Shown here piece by piece: positions 52,331-61,264 of a DNA stretch of 64,000 nucleotides. Numbering within the stretch: position 1 is the first letter of the stretch; each line of letters opens with the position of its first letter. A program made the translations under genes and the position numbers. Where the stretch lies: the NCBI RefSeq assembly GCF_900112425.1, contig NZ_FOLP01000007.1, positions 62,001-126,000 on the forward strand, read 5' to 3'. The notes under the pieces are model-generated. The model had not been told where the DNA came from. It ran no database searches and worked only from the letters and a program-made list of their open reading frames with translations. Source of the DNA: Variovorax sp. OK212. GTDB taxonomy: Bacteria > Pseudomonadota > Gammaproteobacteria > Burkholderiales > Burkholderiaceae_C.

Positions 52331-53311
52331 ATGTCCTTCAAGCCCCGACTCATCGCACCCCTGCTGGCCCTGGCCGCCGTGTTCAGCACCGGCCACGCCG
52401 CGGCGCAGGCTGCATCCGACTTCCCATCGAAGCCCATCAAGTTCGTCGTGCCGTTCCCGCCGGGCAGCGGCACCGACACCTCGGCGCGCTACTTCAGCCG
52501 CAAGCTCACCGAGCTCACGGGCCAGCCGGTGGTGGTCGAGAACAAGCCCGGCGCCAACGGCTTCATCGCCGTGAAGGCGGTGCTCTCCGCACCGGCCGAC
52601 GGCTACACCGTTTTCGTCGGCAGCAACTCCACGCTCGCGGTGAACGTGGCGCTGTTCAAGGCGCTGCCCTACGACCCGGTGGCCGACCTGTCGCCGCTCA
52701 CGATGATGATGCGATCGCCCGCGCTGCTCGTGGTACCCGGCAACTCCGAGTACAAGACGCTGCCCGAACTCATTGCGGGCGCCAGGGCCAAGCCCGGCGC
52801 GCTCAACTACGGCGCGGGCTCGGCCGGCTACCAGCTGATGTCCGAGCTCTTCAACGACGCGGCCAAGGTGCACACCGCCCACGTGCCGTTCAAGGGCGCG
52901 GGGGAGGCGGCGATCGCGGTGGTCTCGGGCACGGTGAACATGGCCTTTGCCGAGATCACCAGCGTGCAGGAGCTGGCCAAGTCGGGCAAGGTGCATGCGC
53001 TGGCCGTGGCGGCCGACAAGCGCGTGCCCGCGCTGCCTTCGGTGCCCACGGCCAGCGAAGGCGGCCTGCCGGGCTTTGCGGCCTACACCTGGGTCGGCGC
53101 GATGGTGTCGTCGAAGACGCCGAAGGCCGAGACCGACAAGCTGGCCGCCTTGCTCACCAGGATCGAACAGATGCCCGAGACCCGCGAGTTCTACGAGCGC
53201 ATCGGCGCCGAGGTGATGCGCGGCGGCCCCGAGGAAATGCGTGCCTTCCAGGCCGCCGAGATCCAGCTTTGGAAACGCATCGCGGTCAAGGCCAACGTCG
53301 AGCAGCAATGA
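52331..53311 (+). CDS. Bug/TctC family periplasmic binding protein
   Basis: A 326-residue receptor, the second Bug protein of this operon. Signal peptide ends near AAAQA; then FPSKPIKFVVPFPPGSGTD, VVVENKPGANGFIAVKAV and HVPFKGAGEAAIAVVSGTV. ATG 52331 sits 8 bases after AAGGAG and is preferred over ATG 52325, which is only 2 bases from the site. Ligand unknown. Confidence 0.93.
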   Translation: MSFKPRLIAPLLALAAVFSTGHAAAQAASDFPSKPIKFVVPFPPGSGTDTSARYFSRKLTELTGQPVVVENKPGANGFIAVKAVLSAPADGYTVFVGSNSTLAVNVALFKALPYDPVADLSPLTMMMRSPALLVVPGNSEYKTLPELIAGARAKPGALNYGAGSAGYQLMSELFNDAAKVHTAHVPFKGAGEAAIAVVSGTVNMAFAEITSVQELAKSGKVHALAVAADKRVPALPSVPTASEGGLPGFAAYTWVGAMVSSKTPKAETDKLAALLTRIEQMPETREFYERIGAEVMRGGPEEMRAFQAAEIQLWKRIAVKANVEQQ

Positions 53312-53334
53312 GCGAGCGCCATGAGGAGCCAGCC

Positions 53335-54573
53335 ATGAAGAAGCAGCCCGCCGCGGGTGCGCTGTCGCACATTCGCGTACTCGACCTGTCGCGCGTGCTG
53401 GCCGGCCCCTGGGCCAGCCAGACGCTGGGCGACCTGGGTGCCGAGGTCATCAAGGTCGAGCGGCCCGGGCGCGGCGACGACACGCGCCTGTGGGGCCCGC
53501 CCTTTCTGAAAGACCGCGAGGGCGCCGACACGCGCGACTCGGCCTACTACCTGTGCGCCAACCGCAACAAGAAGTCGGTCGCGATCGACTTCACCACGCC
53601 GGCGGGGCAGGCGCTGGTGCGCGACATGGCCAGGCGGTGCGACGTGGTCATCGAGAACTTCAAGGTCGGCAGCCTCGCGCAGTACGGGCTCGACCACGCG
53701 TCGCTGCACGCCGTCAATCCGCGCCTGGTGTACTGCTCCATCACCGGCTTCGGCCACACCGGGCCGTATGCCGAGCGCGCGGGCTACGACTTCCTCATGC
53801 AGGGCATGGGCGGGCTCATGAGCATCACCGGCCGCGCCGACGGGGAAGAGGGCGCGGGCCCGGTGAAGGTGGGCGTGGCGCTCACCGACATCCTCACCGG
53901 GCTGTATGCGAGCACCGCCATCCTGGCCGCGCTGCAGTCGCGCGACCTCACGGGCGTGGGCCAGCACATCGACCTGGCGCTGCTCGACGTGCAGGTGGCA
54001 TGCTTGGCCAATCAGGGCATGAACCACCTCTACGGCGGCTCGCCCCGGCGCATGGGCAACGCGCACCCCAACACCGTGCCGTACCAGGACTTTCCGACGC
54101 AGGATGGTTTCATGATCCTGGCCATCGGCAACGACGGCCAGTTCGGCAGCTTCTGCCGCGCCGCCGGCCATGCCGAATGGGCCGAGGACGCACGCTTCGG
54201 CACCAACGCCGACCGCATCGCCAACCGCGTGGCACTGATCGCGCTCATGCGCGCGCTCACCGTCACGCGCACCACGGCCGAGTGGATCGCGCTGTTCGAA
54301 CAGGTGGGCGTGCCCTGCGGTCCCATCAACACCATCGCCGACGTGTTCGAAGATCCGCAGGTGAAGGCGCGCGGCACGAAGATCCACATGACGCACCCGG
54401 TGGCCGGCAAGATCCCGCTGGTGGCCAGCCCGCTGCGCATGTCGCAGACGCCGGTGCAGTACCGCCACGCGCCCCCGCTGCTGGGGCAGGACACGCAGGA
54501 CGTGCTGCGCGACCTGATGGGCATGACGCCCGAGGCCGTGGCCGATTTGATGCAACAAGGAGTGGTGCAATGA
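53335..54573 (+). CDS. CaiB/BaiF CoA-transferase family III
   Basis: A 412-residue class III CoA-transferase with IRVLDLSRVLAGPWASQTLGDLGAEVIKVE (in parts), NRNKKSVAIDF, SITGFGHTGPYAERAGYDF and the active-site-region GVGQHIDLALLDVQVACLAN, where the Asp before LALLD is the expected nucleophile. The start at 53335 follows GAGGAG by 6 bases; an alternative ATG at 53308 overlaps the previous stop but lacks a site. Second CoA-transferase of the operon. Confidence 0.93.
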   Translation: MKKQPAAGALSHIRVLDLSRVLAGPWASQTLGDLGAEVIKVERPGRGDDTRLWGPPFLKDREGADTRDSAYYLCANRNKKSVAIDFTTPAGQALVRDMARRCDVVIENFKVGSLAQYGLDHASLHAVNPRLVYCSITGFGHTGPYAERAGYDFLMQGMGGLMSITGRADGEEGAGPVKVGVALTDILTGLYASTAILAALQSRDLTGVGQHIDLALLDVQVACLANQGMNHLYGGSPRRMGNAHPNTVPYQDFPTQDGFMILAIGNDGQFGSFCRAAGHAEWAEDARFGTNADRIANRVALIALMRALTVTRTTAEWIALFEQVGVPCGPINTIADVFEDPQVKARGTKIHMTHPVAGKIPLVASPLRMSQTPVQYRHAPPLLGQDTQDVLRDLMGMTPEAVADLMQQGVVQ

Positions 54574-55727
54574 GTGCATTGACCTCGCTGTCGATGACGG
54601 CGATTCCGCCCGAAGACGAGGCGCTGCGCGCGCCCGTGCGGGCCTTTCTGTCCGACGCGCTGGCCCATGTGCCGGCGCATGTGCGCGCCAAGTCGTGGTC
54701 GGGCTACGACAGCGCCTTCAGCCGTGAACTGGGCCGGCGCGGCTGGCTCGGCATCACGCTGCCCAAGGCCTACGGCGGCGGTGGCCGCAGCGCCTTCGCG
54801 CGCTACGTGCTGGTGGAAGAGTTCCTGAACTTCGGCGCGCCCGTGGGCTCGCACTGGATCGCCGACCGGCAGAGCGGTCCGCTCATCCTGAAGTACGGCA
54901 CCGAGGCGCAGAAGCGCTTCTACCTGCCGCCCATCTGCCGCGGCGAATCTTTCTTCTGCATCGGCATGAGCGAGCCCAACGCCGGCTCCGACCTGGCCAG
55001 CGTGCGCACCCGCGCCGTGCGCACGGCCGAGGGCTTCACGCTGAACGGCCAGAAGATCTGGACCACCAACGCGCACCACTGCCAGTACATGATCGCGCTG
55101 GTGCGCACCTCCGGCGACGCGCAGGACCGGCAGAAGGGCCTGTCGCAGGTCATCGTCGACCTGTCGCTGCCCGGCGTCACCGTGCGGCCCATCACCGACC
55201 TGTCGGGCGACTCGCATTTCTGCGAGGTGTTCTTCGACAACGTGGCGCTCGCACCCGACGCGCTCATCGGCGAGGAGGGCAAGGGCTGGGAGCAGGTCAC
55301 GGCCGAACTGGCCTTCGAGCGCAGCGGACCCGAGCGCCTGTTCTCCAGCATCGTGCTGTTCGACGAATGGCTGGCCTTCGTGCGCACCGAGGCGGGCCGC
55401 ACGCCGGCTGCGGTGCGGCTGGCGGGCAAGATCCTGAGCCAGCTCGCGCCGCTGCGCGCCATGTCGCTGGCCGTCACCGAGAAGGTGGCGCAGGGCGGGA
55501 GCCCCATCGTCGAGGCGGCCCTCGTGAAAGACCTGGGCACCGGCGTGGAGCAGCTCATTCCCGCGGCCATTGCCGACGACCTCCATGCGCGAGACGGGCA
55601 GGACATACCGCTCGAGTTGCTGCGCACGCTCGACTACGTGACGCAGGTGGCGCCGTCGTTCTCGCTGCGCGGCGGCACGCGCGACATCCTGCGCGGAATG
55701 ATTGCGCGCGGCCTCGGCCTGCGCTGA
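54570..55727 (+). CDS. Acyl-CoA dehydrogenase
   Basis: A 385-residue flavoprotein: CIGMSEPNAGSDLASVRTRA (substrate and FAD site), LNGQKIWTTNAHHCQYMI, and the C-terminal FSLRGGTRDILRGMIARG. It should introduce a double bond into the acyl-CoA made by the CoA-transferases. The ATG overlaps the transferase stop with an AAGGAG site upstream. A second, shorter acyl-CoA dehydrogenase follows 14 bases later. Confidence 0.93.
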   Translation: MSALTSLSMTAIPPEDEALRAPVRAFLSDALAHVPAHVRAKSWSGYDSAFSRELGRRGWLGITLPKAYGGGGRSAFARYVLVEEFLNFGAPVGSHWIADRQSGPLILKYGTEAQKRFYLPPICRGESFFCIGMSEPNAGSDLASVRTRAVRTAEGFTLNGQKIWTTNAHHCQYMIALVRTSGDAQDRQKGLSQVIVDLSLPGVTVRPITDLSGDSHFCEVFFDNVALAPDALIGEEGKGWEQVTAELAFERSGPERLFSSIVLFDEWLAFVRTEAGRTPAAVRLAGKILSQLAPLRAMSLAVTEKVAQGGSPIVEAALVKDLGTGVEQLIPAAIADDLHARDGQDIPLELLRTLDYVTQVAPSFSLRGGTRDILRGMIARGLGLR

Positions 55728-55741
55728 AAGGAACCCGGACG

Positions 55742-56725
55742 ATGGACGAGATCTACATCGACGCCCTGCGTGGCGTGCTGAGCGACCGCTGCACGCTGCA
55801 AGCCGTGCGCGACATCGAAGGCGGGCAATCGCCCGAGGCGCTGTGGGAGGCGATCGAGGAATCGGGCTTCGCCGATGCGCTGCTGCCGGAGGCCGAGGGC
55901 GGCGCTGGCCTTTCGCTGGCCGAGGCGTTTCCCTTGCTCGAGCTCTGCGGTGCCTTCGTGGTGCCCGTGCCGCTGGCCGAGACCATGCTGGCGCGCGCGC
56001 TGCTGGCCCAGGCCGGCGTGCCGCGGCCCGGCGGCAGCATGGCGCTGGCGCAAGGCCGCATGCAGGGCGACGGCACGCTGGTGTGTGACCGCGTGAGCTT
56101 CGGCCGCGTGGCCGACTGGGTGCTCGCGGGCGTGGGCAAGACCTGCCTGCTGCTGCCGGCGGACGCAGCCACGCGCACCGCTGCGGTGTCGGCACTGGAC
56201 GCCACGCTGGCGTGGCCGGCGTCGGCGCAGGCCGGGGCGCGAGCGGTGCCGGGCGTGGCCGACGTGCGCGTGCCGCTGGCCTGCGTGCTGGCCGCGCAGC
56301 TCGCGGGCGCGTTGATGAGCGTGTTCACGCGCACGCTGCAGTACGCCAACGACCGCAACCAGTTCGGCCGGCCCATCGGCAAGTTCCAGGCCATCCAGCA
56401 CCAGCTCAGCGTCATTTCGGAACATGCCTTCGCTGCCCGCATGGCGGCGCAGATGGGTTGCAGCACCGACCGCCTGCGCGTGGCCATCGCCAAGGCCCGC
56501 ACCAGCGAGGCCGCGCTCGAGGTGGCGGCGCTGAGCCATTCGATCCACGGCGCCATCGGCTTCACCGAGGAATTCGACCTGCAGGTGTACACGCGCCGCC
56601 TGCACACCTGGCGCCAGGCCGGCGGCTCGGAGTCGTACTGGCACGACGTGGTCGGCGGCGAGCTGGTCGACCGCCGCCAGGGCCTTGCGCTCGACCTCGT
56701 CCGCGACACCACCGACCTTGCCTGA
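55742..56725 (+). CDS. Acyl-CoA dehydrogenase-like protein, short
   Basis: A 327-residue member of the acyl-CoA dehydrogenase family, shorter than the usual 380. The N-terminal part has LLPEAEGGAGLSLAEAFPLLELCG and the C-terminal helical part RTLQYANDRNQFGRPIGKFQAIQHQL and HSIHGAIGFTEEFDLQ (quoted in parts). The middle beta domain is reduced. It follows a full-length dehydrogenase, a pattern of heteromeric enzymes in which each subunit is incomplete, as in steroid-degrading FadE pairs. Whether it is active alone is unclear. Confidence 0.9.
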   Translation: MDEIYIDALRGVLSDRCTLQAVRDIEGGQSPEALWEAIEESGFADALLPEAEGGAGLSLAEAFPLLELCGAFVVPVPLAETMLARALLAQAGVPRPGGSMALAQGRMQGDGTLVCDRVSFGRVADWVLAGVGKTCLLLPADAATRTAAVSALDATLAWPASAQAGARAVPGVADVRVPLACVLAAQLAGALMSVFTRTLQYANDRNQFGRPIGKFQAIQHQLSVISEHAFAARMAAQMGCSTDRLRVAIAKARTSEAALEVAALSHSIHGAIGFTEEFDLQVYTRRLHTWRQAGGSESYWHDVVGGELVDRRQGLALDLVRDTTDLA

Positions 56726-56737
56726 AGGAGAACACCC

Positions 56738-57529
56738 ATGACCACATTCCTGAAGACCGAGCGCGACGGCGCCATCCTCACGCTGACCATGAGCCAGCCC
56801 GAGACCCGCAATGCGCTCACGGGCAACAGCGCGGTCGACGAGATCGTGCAGGCCTGCGCCCAGGTCACGCTGGACCGCGGCATCCGCGTGGTGGTGCTCA
56901 CCGGCGCCGGCCCCGTGTTCAGCTCGGGCGGCAACGTGAAGGACATGCAGCGCTACGAGAAAGAGGGCCTCTCGCCCGAGGTCATCCGCGAGGAGTACCG
57001 CAACGGCATCCAGCGCCTGCCCAAGGCGCTGTACAACCTCGACGTGCCCGTCATCGCGGCGGTGAACGGCCCCGCCGTGGGCGCGGGCATGGACCTGACC
57101 TGCATGTGCGACATCCGCATCGCGTCGGAGAGGGCGACCTTCGCCGAGAGCTTCGTCAAGGTCGGCATCGTGCCGGGCGACGGCGGCGCGTGGCTGCTGC
57201 CGCGCGTGGTGGGCATGTCGAAGGCCTCGGAGATGGCGTTCACCGGTGACGCGCTCGACGCGCAGGAGGCGCTGGCCTGCGGCCTGGTGTCGCGCGTGGT
57301 GCCGCATGAAGCGCTGATGGCAGAGAGCCTGAAGCTCGCGGCGCGCATTGCCGCCAACCCGGGCGGCGTGCTGCGCATGACCAAGCGGCTGCTGCGCGAA
57401 GGCGAACGCAGCACGCTCGAATCGCTGCTTGAAATGTCGGCGGGCTACCAGGCGATCGCGCACATGACCGGCGATCACCGCGAGGCTGTGCGTGCGTTCG
57501 TCGAGAAGCGGCCGCCGCAGTTTGAGTGA
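56738..57529 (+). CDS. Enoyl-CoA hydratase/isomerase
   Basis: A 263-residue crotonase: VVVLTGAGPVFSSGGNVKDM (first oxyanion loop), VIAAVNGPAVGAGMDL (second oxyanion), MCDIRIASERATFAESFVKVGIVPGDGG with acidic residues near the catalytic positions, and a C-terminal helical trimerisation part. It hydrates the enoyl-CoA made by the two dehydrogenases. It is the last gene of the operon. Confidence 0.95.
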   Translation: MTTFLKTERDGAILTLTMSQPETRNALTGNSAVDEIVQACAQVTLDRGIRVVVLTGAGPVFSSGGNVKDMQRYEKEGLSPEVIREEYRNGIQRLPKALYNLDVPVIAAVNGPAVGAGMDLTCMCDIRIASERATFAESFVKVGIVPGDGGAWLLPRVVGMSKASEMAFTGDALDAQEALACGLVSRVVPHEALMAESLKLAARIAANPGGVLRMTKRLLREGERSTLESLLEMSAGYQAIAHMTGDHREAVRAFVEKRPPQFE

Positions 57530-57595
57530 GCGGGCGGCTCTTCCTGTAACGCACAGGAGAGGCTCGGCCGATGCGCTCCCGATGGGAAGTCGGCT

Positions 57596-57982
57596 TCAGG
57601 GGCGCTTCTGCAGTTCCTTCATCAGCTTGTCGGCGAGGAAGAACATCGGCGTGCGAGGTTCGTCCTTGCAAGCCTTGTCCAGCCAGGCCGAAATCCTGAC
57701 GGCCGACGGCAATGCCACCGCCGTCTTGGGGTCGGCGTAAGCGTGGGTCATGTTCGCACCCGAGAGATAGCCTTGCATCCAGGTGACGGTGAGGTATTCG
57801 TCGACTCTTCTGGTGGCGTCCCGGTTTGCCGCCCGCGCAGCAACCCACCGGTCGCAGCTGTCGTCATCGGTTGCGATGCCCACGACGACATCGTCGCCGG
57901 GTGCGATCGCCGCATTGGCGGCTCCGGTCGTCAAGAGAGTGATTGCAAGGACGGCGGCGGCAAAGAGGTGTGGATGGGTCAT
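57596..57982 (-). CDS. Small exported protein, Rap1a/Tai-like
   Basis: A 128-residue protein with a signal peptide (LFAAAVLAITLLTTGAANA) and a conserved pair CDRWVAAR/DKACKDEP with TVTWMQGYLSGANM between, as in the Rap1a/Tai immunity-like family and its many stand-alone relatives. A disulphide between the two Cys is likely. Convergent with the hydratase operon. Function unknown; no secretion-system effector is adjacent. Confidence 0.75.
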   Translation of the reverse strand: MTHPHLFAAAVLAITLLTTGAANAAIAPGDDVVVGIATDDDSCDRWVAARAANRDATRRVDEYLTVTWMQGYLSGANMTHAYADPKTAVALPSAVRISAWLDKACKDEPRTPMFFLADKLMKELQKRP

Positions 57983-58126
57983 GCGCAGATTTTCCCTGAT
58001 GCCCCGACGAGTTTTACGCGGCAGTCGCCGGCCTTGCCGCTGCCGCGTCATTGGAACTGCTCAGCTCACCGCGCAGCCCATGTCCGCAAGCAGCCAGGCA
58101 GCACATGCCTGTGCACAGCACTTGCA

Positions 58127-58498
58127 TCAAGGCAGCGGGCGAGAAAAAACGTTCACCAGGCTGCCGTCCGGGTCCCGCAGCAGCAGCGAGCGGTTGCCCC
58201 AAGGCATCGTCGTGGGTTCTTGAACGACCTTGGCGGAAGTCGGCAGCGACGACAGCAAGGCATCCACATCCTCGACCTCGAATTCGAGAATTGCCGACCG
58301 GTTGGCTGCCGCGGGCGCGGCGCCTGCGTTGAAGCGCTGGATCAGTTGCTGCGCGCTGATCGCGAGTGTCGCGCCGGGCAACCGCAGTTCGCAGAAGCCG
58401 TCGGCAAGATGCATGGCGGGCACGCCGGACAAGCGGGTGTAAAAGGAGGCGAGACGTTCGACGTCGTTCGTCACAAGGCGGACCGAGGCAAATTTCAA
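58127..58498 (-). CDS. VOC (glyoxalase/bleomycin resistance) family protein
   Basis: A 123-residue single VOC domain: FASVRLVTNDVERLASFYTRLSGVPAMH (in parts), ILEFEVEDVDALLSS and SLLLRDPDGSLVNVFSRP. The start codon is TTG 58498, placed 7 bases after GGGAG; no ATG gives a complete domain. Metal ligands are not obvious. It lies 34 bases after the WYL regulator gene, so that regulator may control it. Confidence 0.85.
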   Translation of the reverse strand: MKFASVRLVTNDVERLASFYTRLSGVPAMHLADGFCELRLPGATLAISAQQLIQRFNAGAAPAAANRSAILEFEVEDVDALLSSLPTSAKVVQEPTTMPWGNRSLLLRDPDGSLVNVFSRPLP

Positions 58499-58532
58499 GG
58501 GGGTTCTCCCGCTGTTGGAATGAGCCGCGAGT

Positions 58533-59255
58533 CTAGAAAAGCATGCTGTCAGATTCCGGCAGTATGGTGAGCCCGCTGGCCGCGAGCGTTCGGCGCCATT
58601 CGTCCAGCAGAACCTCCGGCCGCCGCGGCGAAGGCTCGTCGAGCGGCTCCAGTTCAACGATTCGGTCGGCATGGAAATTCCGGAAGTCGCCGCGCAGCTC
58701 GCACCAGGCCGCCAACACCCGCGCCTGCTCGAAATACACCACGGCGAATGGCCAGATCACCCGGTGCGAAACCGCATCCTGCTTGTCACGGTAGGTGAGC
58801 TTCAGCTTGAGGCCATCGCGTATCGCCGCGCGCATCGGCTCGAGCGCCGCGGCGGTCGACACCTGTCGCAAGCTGGTGCCCACGAGCAGCGCGGAGGTTT
58901 CCAGCTCACGCCGCAAGGCGCGGGGAAGCACGGCGGCGATGCGTGCCGCGGCGTCGCGTGCGCCCGCCGCAAGGGCCGGGCCACCGCGCTCGGCCACCCA
59001 GCGCATGCCCAGCATCAGCGCTTCGATCTCGACCGAGCGAAACATGAGCGGCGGCAGCACGAAGCCAGGCTTGAGCACGTAGCCGAACCCTGGCTCCCCG
59101 TCGATCTCGGCACCTTGCGCCTTCAGGCTCGCGATGTCCCGGTACAACGTTCGCAGGCTCACGTCCATCTCGCGCGCCAGCGCCTGTCCGCTGACGGGCC
59201 CGCGCTGGCGACGCAGGACCTGCATGAGTTGCAAGAGACGTTCGGATCGCGACAT
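58533..59255 (-). CDS. YafY-type HTH/WYL domain transcriptional regulator
   Basis: A 240-residue regulator with an N-terminal DeoR-like helix-turn-helix (SGQALAREMDVSLRTLYRDIASLKAQGAEI) and a WYL domain (SHRVIWPFAVVYFEQARVLAAWCELRGDFRNFHADRI, in parts). WYL domains bind nucleic-acid or nucleotide-like ligands. The downstream VOC gene is probably in the same transcript. Confidence 0.9.
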   Translation of the reverse strand: MSRSERLLQLMQVLRRQRGPVSGQALAREMDVSLRTLYRDIASLKAQGAEIDGEPGFGYVLKPGFVLPPLMFRSVEIEALMLGMRWVAERGGPALAAGARDAAARIAAVLPRALRRELETSALLVGTSLRQVSTAAALEPMRAAIRDGLKLKLTYRDKQDAVSHRVIWPFAVVYFEQARVLAAWCELRGDFRNFHADRIVELEPLDEPSPRRPEVLLDEWRRTLAASGLTILPESDSMLF

Positions 59256-59351
59256 CGCGCGATGTTAGGGCAGTGGAACAAGCGTCCGTTCTCAGGCGCT
59301 TCAGTCGGCGTGGCGGGCGACAGCAATGGCGCGCGAAGCAGTCACTGCGAC

Positions 59352-59597
59352 TCAGCCGCGATCGAAGAAAACCCCCACGCAGAGCGCCACGCCCGCGACG
59401 TAGAGCAACCAGGTCTGCGCAACTGCATAGGGATAGAGCATCAGCGCGACGCCGAGCCATTTGCTGCGCCGGCGGCCGGCGCGCTTTCCGCGGCGGTACA
59501 CGGCGATTCCGATGAGGCCGAAGAGGACGGCCCCGAAGATGTACGCCGGGCTCGGGAGCGAGATGCCGAGCGACTGCAGTGTCTGCAAGCTGTCCAT
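59352..59597 (-). CDS. Small membrane protein
   Basis: An 81-residue protein with two hydrophobic segments (AYIFGAVLFGLIGIAVY and AVAQTWLLYVAGVALCVGVFF) and a basic loop RRGKRAGRRRSKWLG between them. Positive-inside would put the loop in the cytoplasm. No family name is recognisable. The start at 59597 excludes an upstream Arg-rich frame without a membrane pattern. Confidence 0.72.
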   Translation of the reverse strand: MDSLQTLQSLGISLPSPAYIFGAVLFGLIGIAVYRRGKRAGRRRSKWLGVALMLYPYAVAQTWLLYVAGVALCVGVFFDRG

Positions 59598-59985
59598 GGG
59601 TGTCAGGCCAGGAAGGTGGAGGGTACTGATCCGTACGCCCGTGGCGTGATGCCGGCCACGAGGAGGCGTTTCGACCGAGCATCCCGAACGGGCAAAGAAA
59701 AACCCGCCGGAGCGGGTCAATGACAGCCCCCGAGGGAGGGAGGAGGAGAAGAAAAGCGGGCTGCCGGGGAACAGTGTCTGTTGTGGAACTTAGGGGAGAC
59801 TTAAGTGGATGGGCGATCGGTATTGGCGCGCAGGGAGAGCCGTCATGAGCCGTCTCGCATCCCGGCAGCCCGCGGCAGCCGCCGTGGCCCATCGCAGGCC
59901 CGGCGTTTCCGGTGGTCAGTGGCAAGTAAGCAGCAGGTAGGGACACTGCCGCATCGGACGGCCCGTGCCGTCCTCAGGAGGCCAG
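59598..59985. other. Gene-free 388-base gap
   Basis: No ORF here has a convincing ribosome site or composition. It contains a minus-strand terminator-like hairpin near 59700 and a purine-rich stretch (59730-59755). It lies between the divergent small membrane protein and cupin genes, so promoters for both should be here. Confidence 0.5.
59694..59717 (-). terminator. Minus-strand terminator without an obvious gene
   Basis: ACCCGC, loop CGGA, GCGGGT (59702-59717); read on the minus strand it is followed by TTTTTCTTT. No minus-strand gene lies immediately upstream, so it may end a short unannotated transcript. Confidence 0.5.
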
Positions 59986-60408
59986 ATGAAAAGCGCTACT
60001 TTTTGCTTGCCCATGGCCGCCGTCGCCGGCGTCGGCTTTGCACTCCTCATGCATGCGCCGATCGGGAATGCGCAGCAGACCCAGGGGCCTTCCGAGGGCA
60101 AGGGCTCGAGCACGGCGGCGCTTGCAAGCATCGATCTCGCGGCGGAATTCGAGGGCGGCCTGGGGCGTCAGCTTCGAGCGAGACTCGTGACGATCGAGCC
60201 GGGCGGGCACACCGCGTTCCACAGTCACACGGATCGCCCGACGTTGGAGTACGTCGTGCAAGGCGACGTCGTCGAGATTCGCAACGGCGTGGAGATTGCG
60301 CATCACCAGGGCGAAATGGTTCGCGCCGCCCACGATGTGTCGCATTGGTGGGAGAACCGGGGAACGGTGCCCGTGCTTTTGCTGCCGGTGGATGTCTTCA
60401 GGCCTTGA
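59986..60408 (+). CDS. Exported cupin domain protein
   Basis: A 140-residue protein with a signal peptide (FCLPMAAVAGVGFALLMHAPIGNA) followed by one cupin barrel: VTIEPGGHTAFHSHTDRPTLEYVVQG with the His-x-His-x5-Glu metal motif (HSHTDRPTLE) and a later HDVSHWWENRG carrying another His. AGGAG precedes the ATG by 5 bases. It may bind a small ligand or catalyse a minor oxidation in the periplasm. Confidence 0.85.
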   Translation: MKSATFCLPMAAVAGVGFALLMHAPIGNAQQTQGPSEGKGSSTAALASIDLAAEFEGGLGRQLRARLVTIEPGGHTAFHSHTDRPTLEYVVQGDVVEIRNGVEIAHHQGEMVRAAHDVSHWWENRGTVPVLLLPVDVFRP

Positions 60409-60450
60409 GTGCGCGGCACGAGGTGCCGATCGGCGCTGCGTCACGCAAGC

Positions 60451-61089
60451 TCAGGCCCGGCGCCGCCTCGGATCGGGAAAGCGCTCCCTCAGCGTCGGCG
60501 TGGGCCACGCCTCGTCGGCCGACGAGCTCAGTCCTGCCAGTGTCCACACCGCGTCCGCGTCGCGCCGTTCGAGGTCGCGCATGAGGCTGGCGAGCGCCTT
60601 GCTGTCTTTCAGCCGGTCGGTCTCGGCAAGGTCGCTGCGCAGCCAAGGCTCGGCATCGGCCGCATCCGGCAGGCCCTGCGTGCGCAGCAGGATGTGGCCG
60701 GGAAAGCGCTGCGCAACGAGCGCCTCGAAGGCTTCGTAGATCGGGCGGTAGCGCTCGCCGATGGCCGCGATCACGGCCTCGCGCCGGCTCGCCAGGCGCG
60801 ACACGGCGCTGGCGTTGTCCGTGACGAGGTAGGGGTAGGTGGCGTCGGGCCCGAAGTCGTCCAGGCATTCGTCGCGATCGGCCGCGGCGTCTTCGTCGCC
60901 GATGTCGTACCCGTCGATGAAGCGCGCATGCCGAATGTCGCTCTCGCCGAACATGGCTCGCCAGAACAATGGGAAGAAGGCGTTGGCCTCCAGCTCGGTG
61001 CCGTCGCCGAAGAAGCCTTGCCATTCGTTGCGGCTGCCCTCGGGCATGCGGGGCAGGGTCGAGCTGGACAGGTAGACAGGGTGTGACAT
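60451..61089 (-). CDS. Hypothetical protein, 212 residues
   Basis: A soluble, acidic protein with no signal peptide. Notable features are NAFFPLFWRAMFGESDI near residue 35, an Asp/Glu-rich stretch (YDIGDEDAAADRDECLDD), and a basic end (RFPDPRRRRA). I do not recognise a family. GAGGAG 8 bases upstream supports the start. It converges with the cupin gene. Confidence 0.72.
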   Translation of the reverse strand: MSHPVYLSSSTLPRMPEGSRNEWQGFFGDGTELEANAFFPLFWRAMFGESDIRHARFIDGYDIGDEDAAADRDECLDDFGPDATYPYLVTDNASAVSRLASRREAVIAAIGERYRPIYEAFEALVAQRFPGHILLRTQGLPDAADAEPWLRSDLAETDRLKDSKALASLMRDLERRDADAVWTLAGLSSSADEAWPTPTLRERFPDPRRRRA

Positions 61090-61264
61090 GCGTTGCGCTC
61101 CTCTGTGTGTGCCCACCGGGGGGCGAGCGCGATCTTACGGACGGGGCGCGGCGATTACAGCTTTGTCATCTGGCTGTCGGGCAAGCGGTGGATTGGGTTT
61201 CTAGAGTGCGATGCGTGCCGCTCCTTTTCGCTCCTTCCACTCCTTGCCGCTCACCAGGAACACC

